Assembly: GCF_021483235.1 (NCBI RefSeq)
Contig: NZ_JAKEEC010000019.1
Coordinates: forward strand, 11,523 to 75,522
DNA: 64,000 nucleotides
Direction: 5' to 3'
From: Arthrobacter alkaliphilus
GTDB taxonomy: Bacteria > Actinomycetota > Actinomycetes > Actinomycetales > Micrococcaceae
Below are positions 9,103 to 17,607 of the stretch, one piece after another (the stretch's first letter is position 1; each line of letters opens with the position of its first letter). The notes beneath the pieces are model-generated. The model did no database searches, had not been told where the DNA came from, and saw nothing but the letters and a program-made list of their open reading frames with translations. The translations under genes were made by a program, and so were the position numbers.

Positions 9103-10880
9103 GCTGTTCCTTCAATCTTGATGCTGGCGGGGCTGTTGGATGTCTGCGCACGACTCCATGCGCCCTTTTCGAACAGAAAGTTCTTTGACAAGAGGACCTC
9201 CACCTGCCCGTATGAGTAACCGGCAAAGGATGCGCCGCGCTCTAACAACAACCTCATGACGAAGGAATGGAGATAGGGCGTGCTTCGCTGCCGTGGAGTA
9301 GCGGTCTGGAGGTGGCTAGCAATGGCCTCAAGAACATCTTGCTCAGCAACTGACGCCGTGATGGCTTGCCTTCGTTTGGCCACACCTCCGGCAGTGGAAT
9401 GGAGATGAAGTACGAGGTCGAAGCTGGACACGCGCTCCTGGTTCGTCATCTGTTTAACGCCTTTGAAGCTTGGCTGGGACTTATCGAAAGCAACCGCTGA
9501 TTCGAGGGTCAGGTCCGCACTTTCAATGGCGCGTTCGAGGCTGCTCCACACGGCATCGTCGCTGCTATGGAACATAACGCTCGCCCATGCACCCGGCTTG
9601 AGGACTCTTGCGATCTCTCCAAAGCTCGCCGCCATCAGTTTTTCGTAGTCGTTAAGAGTCTTGCCGCCGTGCTGCGCCGTCAGGGATGTCGATACGATCG
9701 CTTCGTTGGTCGTATCCGTGAAGTCATCGAGCCACGCCTCCCACAGGAAGGAAGCATCAGAGTAATAGATGTTGGCGCCGAAGGGGGGATCGGTGAAGAC
9801 ATAGTCAATGCTTTGGTCCGGCAGGTGGTTGAGGTCTGTGGCAGAAGAACGCGTGACGCTGCACTGGCCCTGGGTCTCACCCACCTTCTTGGCGAGTTGA
9901 ATGACGGCGCTCAGCTTTCTGCGTAGCAGCGAGAAAACGTTGAACTCGTAGGTCATTGATGCGATGTACAGCGTGCCTGAGAGCACGTTCGTAGGCCGCT
10001 TGGGGTTCCATTGGTATCGGCGGGAAGCTCGGTTCACGATGGCGGTCGTGGCGAACCGGAGCCCGAGTCGCTCCGGGGACGTGTTGGCTTGCTTCCAGAC
10101 GGCGGCCAGGGCGCGGAGGTTGCGATCAGTGAAAAAGTCAGCAGCTGTGGCGATACCCATCTTGCCGTGCTGCCCGCGCCACATTTCACGCCAGCTTTCC
10201 AAGGGAGCGGTGGGATACCAGTCAGTGATTTCGCTTCGATGGGCCTGGTGGGCTATTTTCATCTCGACCGGAGTCAATGGCCGCTGCTCACGGCTACGAC
10301 AGCTCAGACAGCCGACTGAGACCAGCACAGGAGCGCCGGGGCGTATCTCCGTGTCCCCTTTGCGGAAGCTGGACGAGCAAAGTGGGCACACTAGGTTCTT
10401 AGAAATCGTCCCGTCTGGCTGCCGCGCTGCATCCCAAAAAAGTACTTCATGACTGCACCCTGGGCAGACAACGGTATCGGACCAGACGGTGTACTCAATT
10501 CGGGCATCGCCTGTGCAGCGCCCGCACTTTGTCCCGTAAAGCTCCTGCTCAAGATCTGCCAGATCTGCGAGCAAGGCACGTGCGGCATCAGCCAGGGCAG
10601 CAGGATCATTGGGTGCCGTGTAACCCGAAGCTATATGGACGGCCGCGGGCGACAAATCAGACAGCACCCCTTTTCGCCCCGTCAACAGGGACGCAACTCC
10701 GGTCATCCCCGAACCACAAAATGGGTCCAACACGGTGTCCCCGGGGTTGGTGTAGTGCTCGATGACCGGGACGATGCCCTCCGGCGGAACCTTCGTGTGA
10801 TAGCTGTGAGCCCTATAAAAGATGGACCCTTTTGCGCCGATAATTTCCCGCCTGTACGGCTCCGTTACGACGCGGCTCAT
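9099..10880 (-). CDS. zinc-ribbon DNA methyltransferase 1
   Basis: 593-residue paralogue of the next gene, with the same order: YHTKVPP and DPFCGSGMTG (52-61), CxxC pairs (CGRC, CPGC, CPLC, CLSC), then TDPPFGAN and the FHSSDDAVWSSL region. The two are clearly homologous but diverged throughout, so they are not a recent duplication. In LlaJI-type systems two methyltransferases modify the two strands of an asymmetric site; that division of labour is inferred here. The start overlaps the stop of the XRE gene by 4 bases, so expression is likely coupled to the regulator. Confidence 0.85.
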   Translation of the reverse strand: MSRVVTEPYRREIIGAKGSIFYRAHSYHTKVPPEGIVPVIEHYTNPGDTVLDPFCGSGMTGVASLLTGRKGVLSDLSPAAVHIASGYTAPNDPAALADAARALLADLADLEQELYGTKCGRCTGDARIEYTVWSDTVVCPGCSHEVLFWDAARQPDGTISKNLVCPLCSSSFRKGDTEIRPGAPVLVSVGCLSCRSREQRPLTPVEMKIAHQAHRSEITDWYPTAPLESWREMWRGQHGKMGIATAADFFTDRNLRALAAVWKQANTSPERLGLRFATTAIVNRASRRYQWNPKRPTNVLSGTLYIASMTYEFNVFSLLRRKLSAVIQLAKKVGETQGQCSVTRSSATDLNHLPDQSIDYVFTDPPFGANIYYSDASFLWEAWLDDFTDTTNEAIVSTSLTAQHGGKTLNDYEKLMAASFGEIARVLKPGAWASVMFHSSDDAVWSSLERAIESADLTLESAVAFDKSQPSFKGVKQMTNQERVSSFDLVLHLHSTAGGVAKRRQAITASVAEQDVLEAIASHLQTATPRQRSTPYLHSFVMRLLLERGASFAGYSYGQVEVLLSKNFLFEKGAWSRAQTSNSPASIKIEGTA

Positions 10881-11143
10881 TTCTTGCCGCCCTTCGCACC
10901 AAAGCGAACCTGGAAGACGACGCCCAGGGCGTCAGCGATCCTTGCTAGGTTGGCCATGGTGATTTCGTGCTCTCCACTTTCCCAGCGGGCAATGATCGAT
11001 TGAGTAGACCCCATACGGGTCGCAAGCTGATGCTGAGTCAGCCCGTGGTTCTCGCGATTTAGGCGAACCATTGCGGCAATTTCAGCGGGGCTACACCCGG
11101 ACTCCGTGGATGATTCTGGGGCTTTGTCTTGAAGGATCTGCAC
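10877..11143 (-). CDS. XRE-family controller protein
   Basis: 88-residue helix-turn-helix protein (TQHQLATRMGSTQSII, RWESGEHEITMANLARI), the size and type of restriction-modification controller proteins. The GTG start follows AGGAG closely. An imperfect palindrome at 11144-11162 covers this ribosome-binding site, suggesting autoregulation. It is the first gene of the tight cluster with the two methyltransferases, so it may delay nuclease expression during establishment in a new host. Confidence 0.8.
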   Translation of the reverse strand: MQILQDKAPESSTESGCSPAEIAAMVRLNRENHGLTQHQLATRMGSTQSIIARWESGEHEITMANLARIADALGVVFQVRFGAKGGKK

Positions 11144-11162
11144 AGCTCCTATGCTATGAGCT
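11144..11162. promoter_or_regulatory. candidate operator of the XRE controller
   Basis: AGCTC-N9-GAGCT with inner TA...TA symmetry forms a 19-base imperfect palindrome directly before the GTG of the XRE gene and overlapping its AGGAG. The position fits a controller-protein box. Binding is inferred. Confidence 0.45.
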
Positions 11163-11202
11163 GATCAGATGCCCCTCGTAATCGACACGCCACATTTTCG
11201 GT

Positions 11203-11712
11203 TCAAGCCGTTGAGACCTTCGCCTCATTGGGCTGGGGCAGTAGCTGTTGTTGGAGCGATAGCTCCAAGGCCTCGTCGAAGGGCATGCCAGGGTAATTCC
11301 GTGCCGTGTGGCGTTGCCAGCGGGATGGATGTCGCGGCTGGTCGCTTACCGACCATATTGTGCTGCCGCGGTCGTGCAATCTTTGGCGCAGCCACGCTAA
11401 TTGAGTCCTAAAGTGAATCCGTACTTCTCCGACTGGTTCCTGGCATCCATAGGCCAGCAGAACGTCCCCGCTCACTGCTAGTCGTTCGGCAATATCAGAG
11501 CGCGCCGAAAGCCAGAGGTCAGCGTCCACGCCGATCGTGTTGACCTCCAGGACGCTTTTTGTAGCTAGCGGGAATAGGTTCACTATCACTGTTTCTTGGT
11601 GGCCTAGAAGCTTGGCAGCGAGAGCGACCCTAGCGAGCGTCCTGGCACCAGTAGAGAGCGGTGGGTTGAACAGCACTGCTGTAAGGCCTCGGGATGCCTT
11701 AGTGTGTGCCAT
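11203..11712 (-). CDS. DUF1643-type protein (169 aa)
   Basis: Matches the DUF1643 pattern: an N-terminal VLFNPPLSTGA, then VIVNLFPLATKS, a middle VLLAYGC, and the C-terminal QPRHPSRW block close to the family's GxPRHPLY signature. The biochemical role is unknown. It lies 59 bases upstream of the XRE gene on the same strand, so it may be a leader gene of the restriction operon, although the XRE gene seems to have its own control region. Confidence 0.7.
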   Translation of the reverse strand: MAHTKASRGLTAVLFNPPLSTGARTLARVALAAKLLGHQETVIVNLFPLATKSVLEVNTIGVDADLWLSARSDIAERLAVSGDVLLAYGCQEPVGEVRIHFRTQLAWLRQRLHDRGSTIWSVSDQPRHPSRWQRHTARNYPGMPFDEALELSLQQQLLPQPNEAKVSTA

Positions 11713-11949
11713 TCATCGGTCTTTCTGTGTTCTTGATCAGGGTCGGCAGCCTGCTTCATTCTCGGGATTCCAGCGGCCATCAGATTCTGCGGACGTCCAA
11801 GCGTAGCGGATGGGAATAGTTGGGAAAGTCGGCTGATGTCCGTCCCTCACGCGGAAGGCCTAGGTGAGGGCCGAGTCCTGAACCGTCACGTTCGGCGAAG
11901 GATGATCCAATGAGCGTGTAGATGTCCGTCAAATCATGGAGATATTGAG

Positions 11950-12543
11950 ATGGCCAAGGAGGAGCAGAATCGAGTACTCGACCTGATTGAACAGGCCACT
12001 GGGGACAGCCTCCGGCGGGAAGCTTGTCCTGACTGGCTACGAAGACCCGGGATAACTGGGTGCGGGCAGGATTGGGGGACCGTCAAGGGTCTATACCGAA
12101 TGCTCACCGGGTTAGAGCTTCCTAATGAAATGCCACCTCGTGAAACACGTCGCTTGGACGCAATCTGGACAGACTCGTCGGGGCGCTCACGTGTCATTGA
12201 GTATGACGAAGGCCAGCATTTCAACAAGTTTAGGAATGTGCTGCTGGGAAATTACCCGGATATCGTTCCGGTCGCTTTTGACAAGGAACGTTGGATGATT
12301 CGGTGTACTACACACGAAGACATCCGGGGAGGTGGCTTCAGCAAACCACGCCCTCCCCTGTTTCCTATGGACGGAGGACGTAATTACCAGCGTGCTTTCC
12401 GAGATATGTTGGCCGACGTGCTGCCACCTGCTCGTGGTTGGCGCCCGACGCTTCGAATCGGACACTTCGAGGTGGATTCTTGGCTGTACACTCGTGATGC
12501 TGTGGACCGGATGAGAAATTTACTAGCAAGTAAGTTGATGTAG
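11950..12543 (+). CDS. hypothetical protein, possible nuclease fold
   Basis: 197-residue protein beginning MAKEEQNRVLDLIEQ. The segment RLDAIW...SRVIEYDEGQHFNKFR recalls the acidic-strand then E-x-D-x-QH pattern of DUF559/Vsr-like PD-(D/E)XK nucleases, but no complete active site can be confirmed. It is transcribed rightward, opposite to the restriction operon, and sits in a run of island genes. The ATG at 11950 follows GGAGATATTGAG. The assignment is tentative. Confidence 0.55.
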   Translation: MAKEEQNRVLDLIEQATGDSLRREACPDWLRRPGITGCGQDWGTVKGLYRMLTGLELPNEMPPRETRRLDAIWTDSSGRSRVIEYDEGQHFNKFRNVLLGNYPDIVPVAFDKERWMIRCTTHEDIRGGGFSKPRPPLFPMDGGRNYQRAFRDMLADVLPPARGWRPTLRIGHFEVDSWLYTRDAVDRMRNLLASKLM

Positions 12544-12580
12544 CCATCTGCCCTGATCGAAGCGGGGCAGTGCGCTTCCC

Positions 12581-13360
12581 TCAGCCAACATGGACGCTTT
12601 TACTAACCTCGACAAGCTTTCCGTTGCCATCTAGCTTCCATTCGATACCGGACGGATCCTTGAATGTGGCAAAGGTGCGGGCAGCCACCCATGCTTTAGC
12701 ATCGGCCTCAGAGCCGTGTGGCCAATAGTCTCCGGAAATCTGCCAAGTTAGCCGGGCCGGCCCGTTCACAGTCTTGGACTTCGTAACTTTCCTGTCGTCC
12801 ATCACTTCCCTGAAGCCGAAGCCGTCAAGTTCTTTGTCGGGGACTTCGAAACCCACATCTGTGTACTTGAGGTTCCCTGTGGGGAAGACAAGCCCACAAG
12901 TCACAACAAATGACGGCTTATCAACAAACTTGGAGCCCGGTGGAGCCTTTGGACGGGCTGCAGAAACGGTGAGTTTAACGGCTCGGGCGTCCTTTTCCTT
13001 TTTCTCGAGCCTCTCAGATCCCAGCGCTTCCGCTTTTTTACGCTGTGCCTCCTCCTCGTCGCTTTTTGTCTTGTTGTGCTGCTCTAGCTGCGCATCGACG
13101 GACTTCCTCTGGACCTTGAGGGCTGCGATCGCACCAACAAAACCCAGGAATGTCACAGAAGCACCCACCCAGTCCGCAACCGGTCCCCACTCTGTTGCCA
13201 TGGGTGCAGAATCACGCGCTAGCGCGACTACCAAGGCGACTACGAGACCGACTAAGCCGGCGGATACGAGCAACAACGTTTGTTCTAGACCTGTCCGTTT
13301 GGCCCATATCGGGGCCCAAACGGCACGCGCAAACTTTTTCACCTTGCAAGTCTGCGGCAT
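12581..13360 (-). CDS. membrane-anchored hypothetical protein
   Basis: About 259 residues from the internal ATG at 13360; the frame is open to a TTG at 13471. Two hydrophobic helices near the N-terminus (TLLLVSAGLVGLVVALVVAL and a second around WVGASVTFLGFVGAIAAL) are followed by a charged coiled coil rich in K/E/Q and a C-terminal globular domain with beta character. The family is unknown. A TM pair plus coiled coil plus soluble domain is compatible with a signalling or effector protein, but nothing specific supports that. It faces the preceding plus-strand gene tail to tail. Confidence 0.55.
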   Translation of the reverse strand: MPQTCKVKKFARAVWAPIWAKRTGLEQTLLLVSAGLVGLVVALVVALARDSAPMATEWGPVADWVGASVTFLGFVGAIAALKVQRKSVDAQLEQHNKTKSDEEEAQRKKAEALGSERLEKKEKDARAVKLTVSAARPKAPPGSKFVDKPSFVVTCGLVFPTGNLKYTDVGFEVPDKELDGFGFREVMDDRKVTKSKTVNGPARLTWQISGDYWPHGSEADAKAWVAARTFATFKDPSGIEWKLDGNGKLVEVSKSVHVG

Positions 13361-13491
13361 AAGAGAGCCGTACCACTTCCTTTGGAATTGGGAAGTGCTA
13401 TCTGCTGCCACTCCCCCAGACACAACCCAGCGGCCAGGTACCGGTTTGCATGGCCTAATAACGGGGCGCAACTTTGAGGCACTGCAGTGAG

Positions 13492-14418
13492 CTAGGCGGC
13501 GTCCTGTTGCATCATGTCCCAGATTTCCTGACGCGCCGCTGCGAAATTGAACTTCCTACCGGACATGAGCGAGGTAACTCGCTCGAGAGGCCACTCGGTC
13601 AGCGTGCCGTAACGAGCCGAGTAAATACCCAGCCGGTCGATTGTGTACAGGTTTGAGTAGTCCAGCAGCGCATAGCCAAGAAGCTGATACAGATTGTCGG
13701 CTCTCAGCACGTCCGGGCGGAGTCCTGCCTTGTTTCTGGGAGCAAGGGTGGTCTTAACGTCAATTAGCAATCCGCCGGCGATAAGGTCCGCTTCCCCGGC
13801 GATGCGCTGGGCGGGGCCGCGCTTCGAGAGATCGAAGGTGGGGCCAAGGTTCAATGGACCCGTGAGCTTCGGAATGAGGCGCTCTTCTGCGAGCTCCTTC
13901 AACGCAACTAGCTCAGCGATTGCGGCATCATCGGCTTGCTCCAGCATCGTGTCCACGGTGAAGTCATTGCTCTGCACCAGATCGGGTATGAAAGGAGCCC
14001 AGGCAGCACCTGCCCGGTATGCGCTCACGCAGAGAGCGAGAGCCCATACCGCGCGAGCGGATATCTCGCCGTCCCCTGATCGACCGGCAAGGACCGCCAG
14101 TTCGTTGACAACCTCATGATAGGTCGCGTTAAAGGGAAAGAGGGCGAGTGCTGACTCCGGGGTCGTTTCCGGCTCAAGGATTAGACGGATGATCAAATCG
14201 GTAGCAGTTCCCACATTTCCGGCGTTCGCCCCTAGGGAATCGATGACGAGGTCGCCTGCTAGCGCCTTATATTCGGCCTGAAGCGGCTTCGCATTGGGAA
14301 AGTTGGTACGGAGGTATCTACCGATAGAAGTCTTCGCGTCTTTGACGTCTTTACTGAGCAGCCCTGTGGTGTTGTACATGTGTTGACGATAACTGGGAGG
14401 ACCGACAGCGCCCGCCAC
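13492..14418 (-). CDS. putative PD-(D/E)XK nuclease (308 aa)
   Basis: A C-terminal RecB-like nuclease pattern is visible: RIAGEADLIAGGLLIDVKTT supplies E, D and D-x-K, and NLYQLLGYALL supplies the following helix. The N-terminal half is helical and unassigned. The GTG at 14418 is preceded by AGGTG with 8-base spacing; an ATG at 14379 is the alternative. It lies in the defence island and may act alone or with the neighbouring HEPN-like gene. Function beyond DNA or RNA cleavage cannot be stated. Confidence 0.65.
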   Translation of the reverse strand: MAGAVGPPSYRQHMYNTTGLLSKDVKDAKTSIGRYLRTNFPNAKPLQAEYKALAGDLVIDSLGANAGNVGTATDLIIRLILEPETTPESALALFPFNATYHEVVNELAVLAGRSGDGEISARAVWALALCVSAYRAGAAWAPFIPDLVQSNDFTVDTMLEQADDAAIAELVALKELAEERLIPKLTGPLNLGPTFDLSKRGPAQRIAGEADLIAGGLLIDVKTTLAPRNKAGLRPDVLRADNLYQLLGYALLDYSNLYTIDRLGIYSARYGTLTEWPLERVTSLMSGRKFNFAAARQEIWDMMQQDAA

Positions 14419-14461
14419 AACGTCTACACCTCAAGACGAAAGAGCGCTTCGTCTCGGGATC

Positions 14462-15097
14462 TCACTCCTCAGTGGCATCGGGCGGTAACGGAAACATGGG
14501 CGGCAGCACCGGAAACGGACGCAACCCCTTGAATGGGTCGCCAGCCAACACGTCGCCCGACCCTGGGGACATGAACACCGCTCGGGAGGCATTATCTCCA
14601 ATTTGGGCCAACAGATTGACCAAAGGCTCAACTTCCACCTGATGTTCAAAGAAGGTCACAGTCTTCGAACCAGGAATCCACGATAAGAAATTTCCAGTCG
14701 TATGCTCGTGGATCCCCGTACTCCGCAAAATGAGCGGGTCGTCCGGATGATCCAGTATGAACGTCTCCAACTTTTCGTCGATGTGCACCATGGCGTCACG
14801 GAGATTCTTGATGGGTGAAAGATCTGTGCTCACGTTGACGATCCTGCGCAAGACCTCGCCTCGTGCCGGAAAAGCTTCACGAAGACGCCTGTTGCGAGAT
14901 GGCAAAGGCCACAGAAAAGTGCCCACAGTGGCGGAATGTGAAATCAAGAGTTGGACGTCGTCCCAAGGCCATTCGGGCCCTTCCAGTAGCCGTTGCCCCG
15001 CATTGCGGGCAGAGTAGGCCTGCGCGTGCAGTTCATACAGCAATGTCCGCAGCAGTCGCGCCGGCGCGTCTGGGAAGCTTATGTATTGGTACATCAC
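14462..15097 (-). CDS. hypothetical protein with HEPN-like R-x4-H motif
   Basis: 211-residue helical protein. LRDAMVHIDE contains R-x4-H, the spacing of HEPN ribonuclease active sites, preceded by helical stretches and followed by a proline-rich tail ending LPPMFPLPPD. HEPN is suggested only by this motif and the helical composition. It is transcribed leftward, 43 bases upstream of the PD-(D/E)XK nuclease gene, so the two could form a pair. The start is GTG 15097 or the adjacent ATG 15094. Confidence 0.5.
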   Translation of the reverse strand: MMYQYISFPDAPARLLRTLLYELHAQAYSARNAGQRLLEGPEWPWDDVQLLISHSATVGTFLWPLPSRNRRLREAFPARGEVLRRIVNVSTDLSPIKNLRDAMVHIDEKLETFILDHPDDPLILRSTGIHEHTTGNFLSWIPGSKTVTFFEHQVEVEPLVNLLAQIGDNASRAVFMSPGSGDVLAGDPFKGLRPFPVLPPMFPLPPDATEE

Positions 15098-15286
15098 CCC
15101 AGAATAGAAAATCCTCCTCGCAACAGCGCTGGAGGAAAAACCTCCAACCCATGGCGCGAACCAACAAAGGTCCCGTGTTTACTCTCTGGACCTTCCGTTT
15201 CCTTGGCAGCGGTATTCCCTGTCCTGCGGACCACAACGTCTGCCATCGGGCTACGGTATTCCTGAACAATAAGCTGGAAGGCCGTT

Positions 15287-15442
15287 ATGCACCCTGATGC
15301 CGAGCACCACATGCCCACTCAACTTACCGGTCAGACGTCCATCAATGACTACGTCGCTCCAACCCCGGCGATCATTCCGGTCGAACTTAGAGAACCAACT
15401 GACGTTGAACTAGCGACCTTCTTGGCAACAGAGACGGGCTAG
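15287..15442 (+). CDS. small hypothetical protein (51 aa)
   Basis: ATG at 15287 preceded by GGAAGG with 5-base spacing. It reads MHPDAEHHMPTQ and then INDYVAPTPAIIPVELREP, a compact acidic protein with plausible codon use. No family recognised. It lies divergent from the HEPN-like gene and upstream of the 15580 gene. Confidence 0.4.
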   Translation: MHPDAEHHMPTQLTGQTSINDYVAPTPAIIPVELREPTDVELATFLATETG

Positions 15443-15579
15443 CGTAGGCGTCCTTTCCAACGGGTACTCGGGGAACAACCCGCCACGTTCAAGAGCTAGG
15501 CGGACCGACTGTCCGTGATCAGCCGAGCTACGCAAACCTGGTGCAAGGCCATGTAGGGCACAGGCGGGAGCATTAATCC

Positions 15580-16350
15580 ATGAGCATGGACCAAGACGAC
15601 CTCGAGTCGCCTCAACCGTCCGAGTTACTTCGGAGTTACTACCATCTGGAGCCCAGGCAACAGAAGCCCATCAAGAAATCGCCGCCCAGACCTTGGGTGA
15701 GATTGTTGATGAGCATTGATGACGAAGTGACAACCCTCCTGCGCCACCAGGCGACTTGGGAGTCATTCCGGGCAGCAGTTGCCAATAGCAAGGCAGCAGC
15801 GGCGAACCCTTACTTTCCCCTATGGGTCAGCGAGATGTATGCAGCTACCGTGACAATCGGCATCCGCAGAATGGTCGATGATGACGACCGGACCGGTTCT
15901 TTCGTACAGTTGCTCCAGAAGATGCAAGCTGAGCCACAGAGGCTAACTAGGGAATGGTTCATTGGCGGCGTAGAACTGCCTATGGCTCAACGTCTCGATC
16001 AAACCTTCACGGCTTACGGTGATCCTGGTCAGACGGGCTACTTCGATCCTTTGGTGGCAATAAGTGATCTGGAAGAACTGCGCACCATCTCACGTGGTGT
16101 CAGGAAGTACGCAAATCAGCATGTCGCCCATGCCCAACGCACGCGATCGGCGGACATACCTACCTTTGGCGATATCCATGCCGTACTAGACCATCTACTT
16201 GCGCTGATCCGCAAGTACACACTCCTCCTAAGGCAAACTGATCGCGTCCAAGGCCCTCCCGTCATTCAAGAGCCTTGGATGCGAATCTTCACTCAGGCAT
16301 GGCTTCAACCTGATGAGTTGGCAGGCATCGAAGACGGCACCGGCAGTTGA
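15580..16350 (+). CDS. hypothetical protein, possible AbiU2/HEPN-like
   Basis: 256-residue mostly helical soluble protein. A central IGIRRMVDDDDRTGSF and a later RKYANQHVAHAQRTR resemble AbiU2-type proteins, in which a helical bundle carries an R-x-x-x-x-H-like motif. A phage-defence role is only suggested by this resemblance and by its neighbours. The ATG at 15580 follows GGCGGGAG at a loose distance. Confidence 0.5.
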   Translation: MSMDQDDLESPQPSELLRSYYHLEPRQQKPIKKSPPRPWVRLLMSIDDEVTTLLRHQATWESFRAAVANSKAAAANPYFPLWVSEMYAATVTIGIRRMVDDDDRTGSFVQLLQKMQAEPQRLTREWFIGGVELPMAQRLDQTFTAYGDPGQTGYFDPLVAISDLEELRTISRGVRKYANQHVAHAQRTRSADIPTFGDIHAVLDHLLALIRKYTLLLRQTDRVQGPPVIQEPWMRIFTQAWLQPDELAGIEDGTGS

Positions 16351-16477
16351 CCAGCAGGAGGCCCACGCGCTCTTACTCATCCATGTTCCTTTCCGTCCCA
16401 TTTCCTTGGAACCGGGACACCCTCGTTGGGACACTCCCCCGCGGATCCGGATCATCTAAATGCCGCGTAACCTGACT

Positions 16478-16530
16478 GTCCCGTATGTTGTTCCAAAACT
16501 CCCGCCATAATCACCTGTCACAGGGACAAT
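16478..16530. promoter_or_regulatory. inverted TGTCCC/GGGACA elements upstream of the resolvase
   Basis: A TGTCCC near 16478 and an inverted GGGACA near 16522 frame about 35 bases, and the second lies about 25 bases before the resolvase start. The arrangement suits a res subsite or an autoregulatory operator. This is inference from position. Confidence 0.3.
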
Positions 16531-16548
16531 TTTCGGTACGGTCTAGGC

Positions 16549-17148
16549 ATGGAAATCGGTTATGCGCGTGTATCAACGGCCAAGCAGGACCTTGCCCGGC
16601 AGTTAGATGCCTTGGCGGCCGTCGGCATCGAGACCGTCTTCTCGGATAAGAAGTCCGGGGCCACTACGGATCGCGCCGGGCTTCAGGACACGTTACGTCA
16701 CGCCAGAGCCGGCGACGTGCTTGTGGTCCACACGCTGGACCGGCTGGGCCGGACCGTCCGGGACACCTTGAACCTGGTTCACGAACTGAAGGAACGCGGC
16801 GTCGGTGTACGGACGCTGGCTGATCCCTTGCCTATCGACACTTCCAACCCGGACAGTCCCATGGCTCAACTGGCGGTTGTCATGCTCGCACTCTTCGCAG
16901 AGATGGAACGGACCTACGCAGCCGAACGGGCCTCGCATGCGCGGGCGGTGGCAGCTGCCAACGGCCGGCGTACGGGACGGCCTTCCGTGATCGATGCCGA
17001 CAAGCTCGAGCACGCCGCCCTGCTGCGGGACAAAGGCTTCTCCATGAAGGAGATCACCGCCAAGACCGGACTGAAACGCACCACCCTGTACCGGCACCTG
17101 CCACCCCGCTCCCCCGCCGCTGACCTGGTAACCCCTAATGCCCTTTGA
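16549..17148 (+). CDS. serine recombinase (Tn3-type resolvase)
   Basis: 199-residue resolvase. The catalytic region GYARVSTAKQDLARQ (Ser near residue 9), LVVHTLDRLGR and AEMERTYAAER lie in the N-terminal 140 residues, followed by a C-terminal HTH (GFSMKEITAKTG, RTTLYRHL). Such enzymes resolve cointegrates or plasmid dimers at a nearby res site. The upstream 16470-16548 region contains inverted TGTCCC/GGGACA elements that could be part of a res site. No transposase partner is seen, so it may act in plasmid multimer resolution. Confidence 0.9.
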   Translation: MEIGYARVSTAKQDLARQLDALAAVGIETVFSDKKSGATTDRAGLQDTLRHARAGDVLVVHTLDRLGRTVRDTLNLVHELKERGVGVRTLADPLPIDTSNPDSPMAQLAVVMLALFAEMERTYAAERASHARAVAAANGRRTGRPSVIDADKLEHAALLRDKGFSMKEITAKTGLKRTTLYRHLPPRSPAADLVTPNAL

Positions 17149-17338
17149 TAAGGACACGTTGAGTTTTGCCCTCATCTATGGCGGAACGTCGGTCGTGGCG
17201 CTGCTGATGTTTATCGGGCAACTAACCGCGGTGGGGATTCTTCTGGTTCTTGCCGGGATTACGCGGTTGACGGCTTACCCCATCCAGGCAATTGCGCGAT
17301 CGTTCAGCAGACCTGACGCGATCGTTCAGCAGACCTGA
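17138..17338 (+). CDS. small membrane protein (66 aa)
   Basis: Overlaps the resolvase 3' end by 11 bases. Two hydrophobic stretches (FALIYGGTSVVALLMFIG and AVGILLVLAGITRL) predict a two-helix membrane protein. Its C-terminal codons lie inside a perfect 22-base tandem duplication (17296-17317 and 17318-17339), so the present C-terminus (DAIVQQT) is a product of that duplication. Unknown function. Confidence 0.5.
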   Translation: MPFDKDTLSFALIYGGTSVVALLMFIGQLTAVGILLVLAGITRLTAYPIQAIARSFSRPDAIVQQT

Positions 17339-17339
17339 C
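17296..17339. repeat. perfect 22-bp tandem duplication
   Basis: The unit starting GCGATCGTTC and ending AGACCTGAC occurs twice without a mismatch or gap. It spans the end of the small membrane protein gene and changes its C-terminus. The perfect identity suggests a recent slippage or duplication event. Confidence 0.9.
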
Positions 17340-17607
17340 CAGCCATGAGAATGGCCCCGGTGCTGATCCGGGTCTACTCCTGCCCCATGCGTGCGTGACC
17401 ACCGCTAGTAGTTTTGCTTTTCCCACAGGGAGTTCCTTTGAAAGGATGGCCCATCAGTCTGAACTTACGCGGACATACTGTAGGTGTTGTTCTCCGGGCT
17501 TCCCACGCATCAGTATTTCCTTCAAGTCTCGGGAGTACTATGCGAAAGCGGGGCCAATGATGGCCGCGGCTGCACGGTACGTCTTTCGCAGAACAGGTGG
17601 TGATGTT

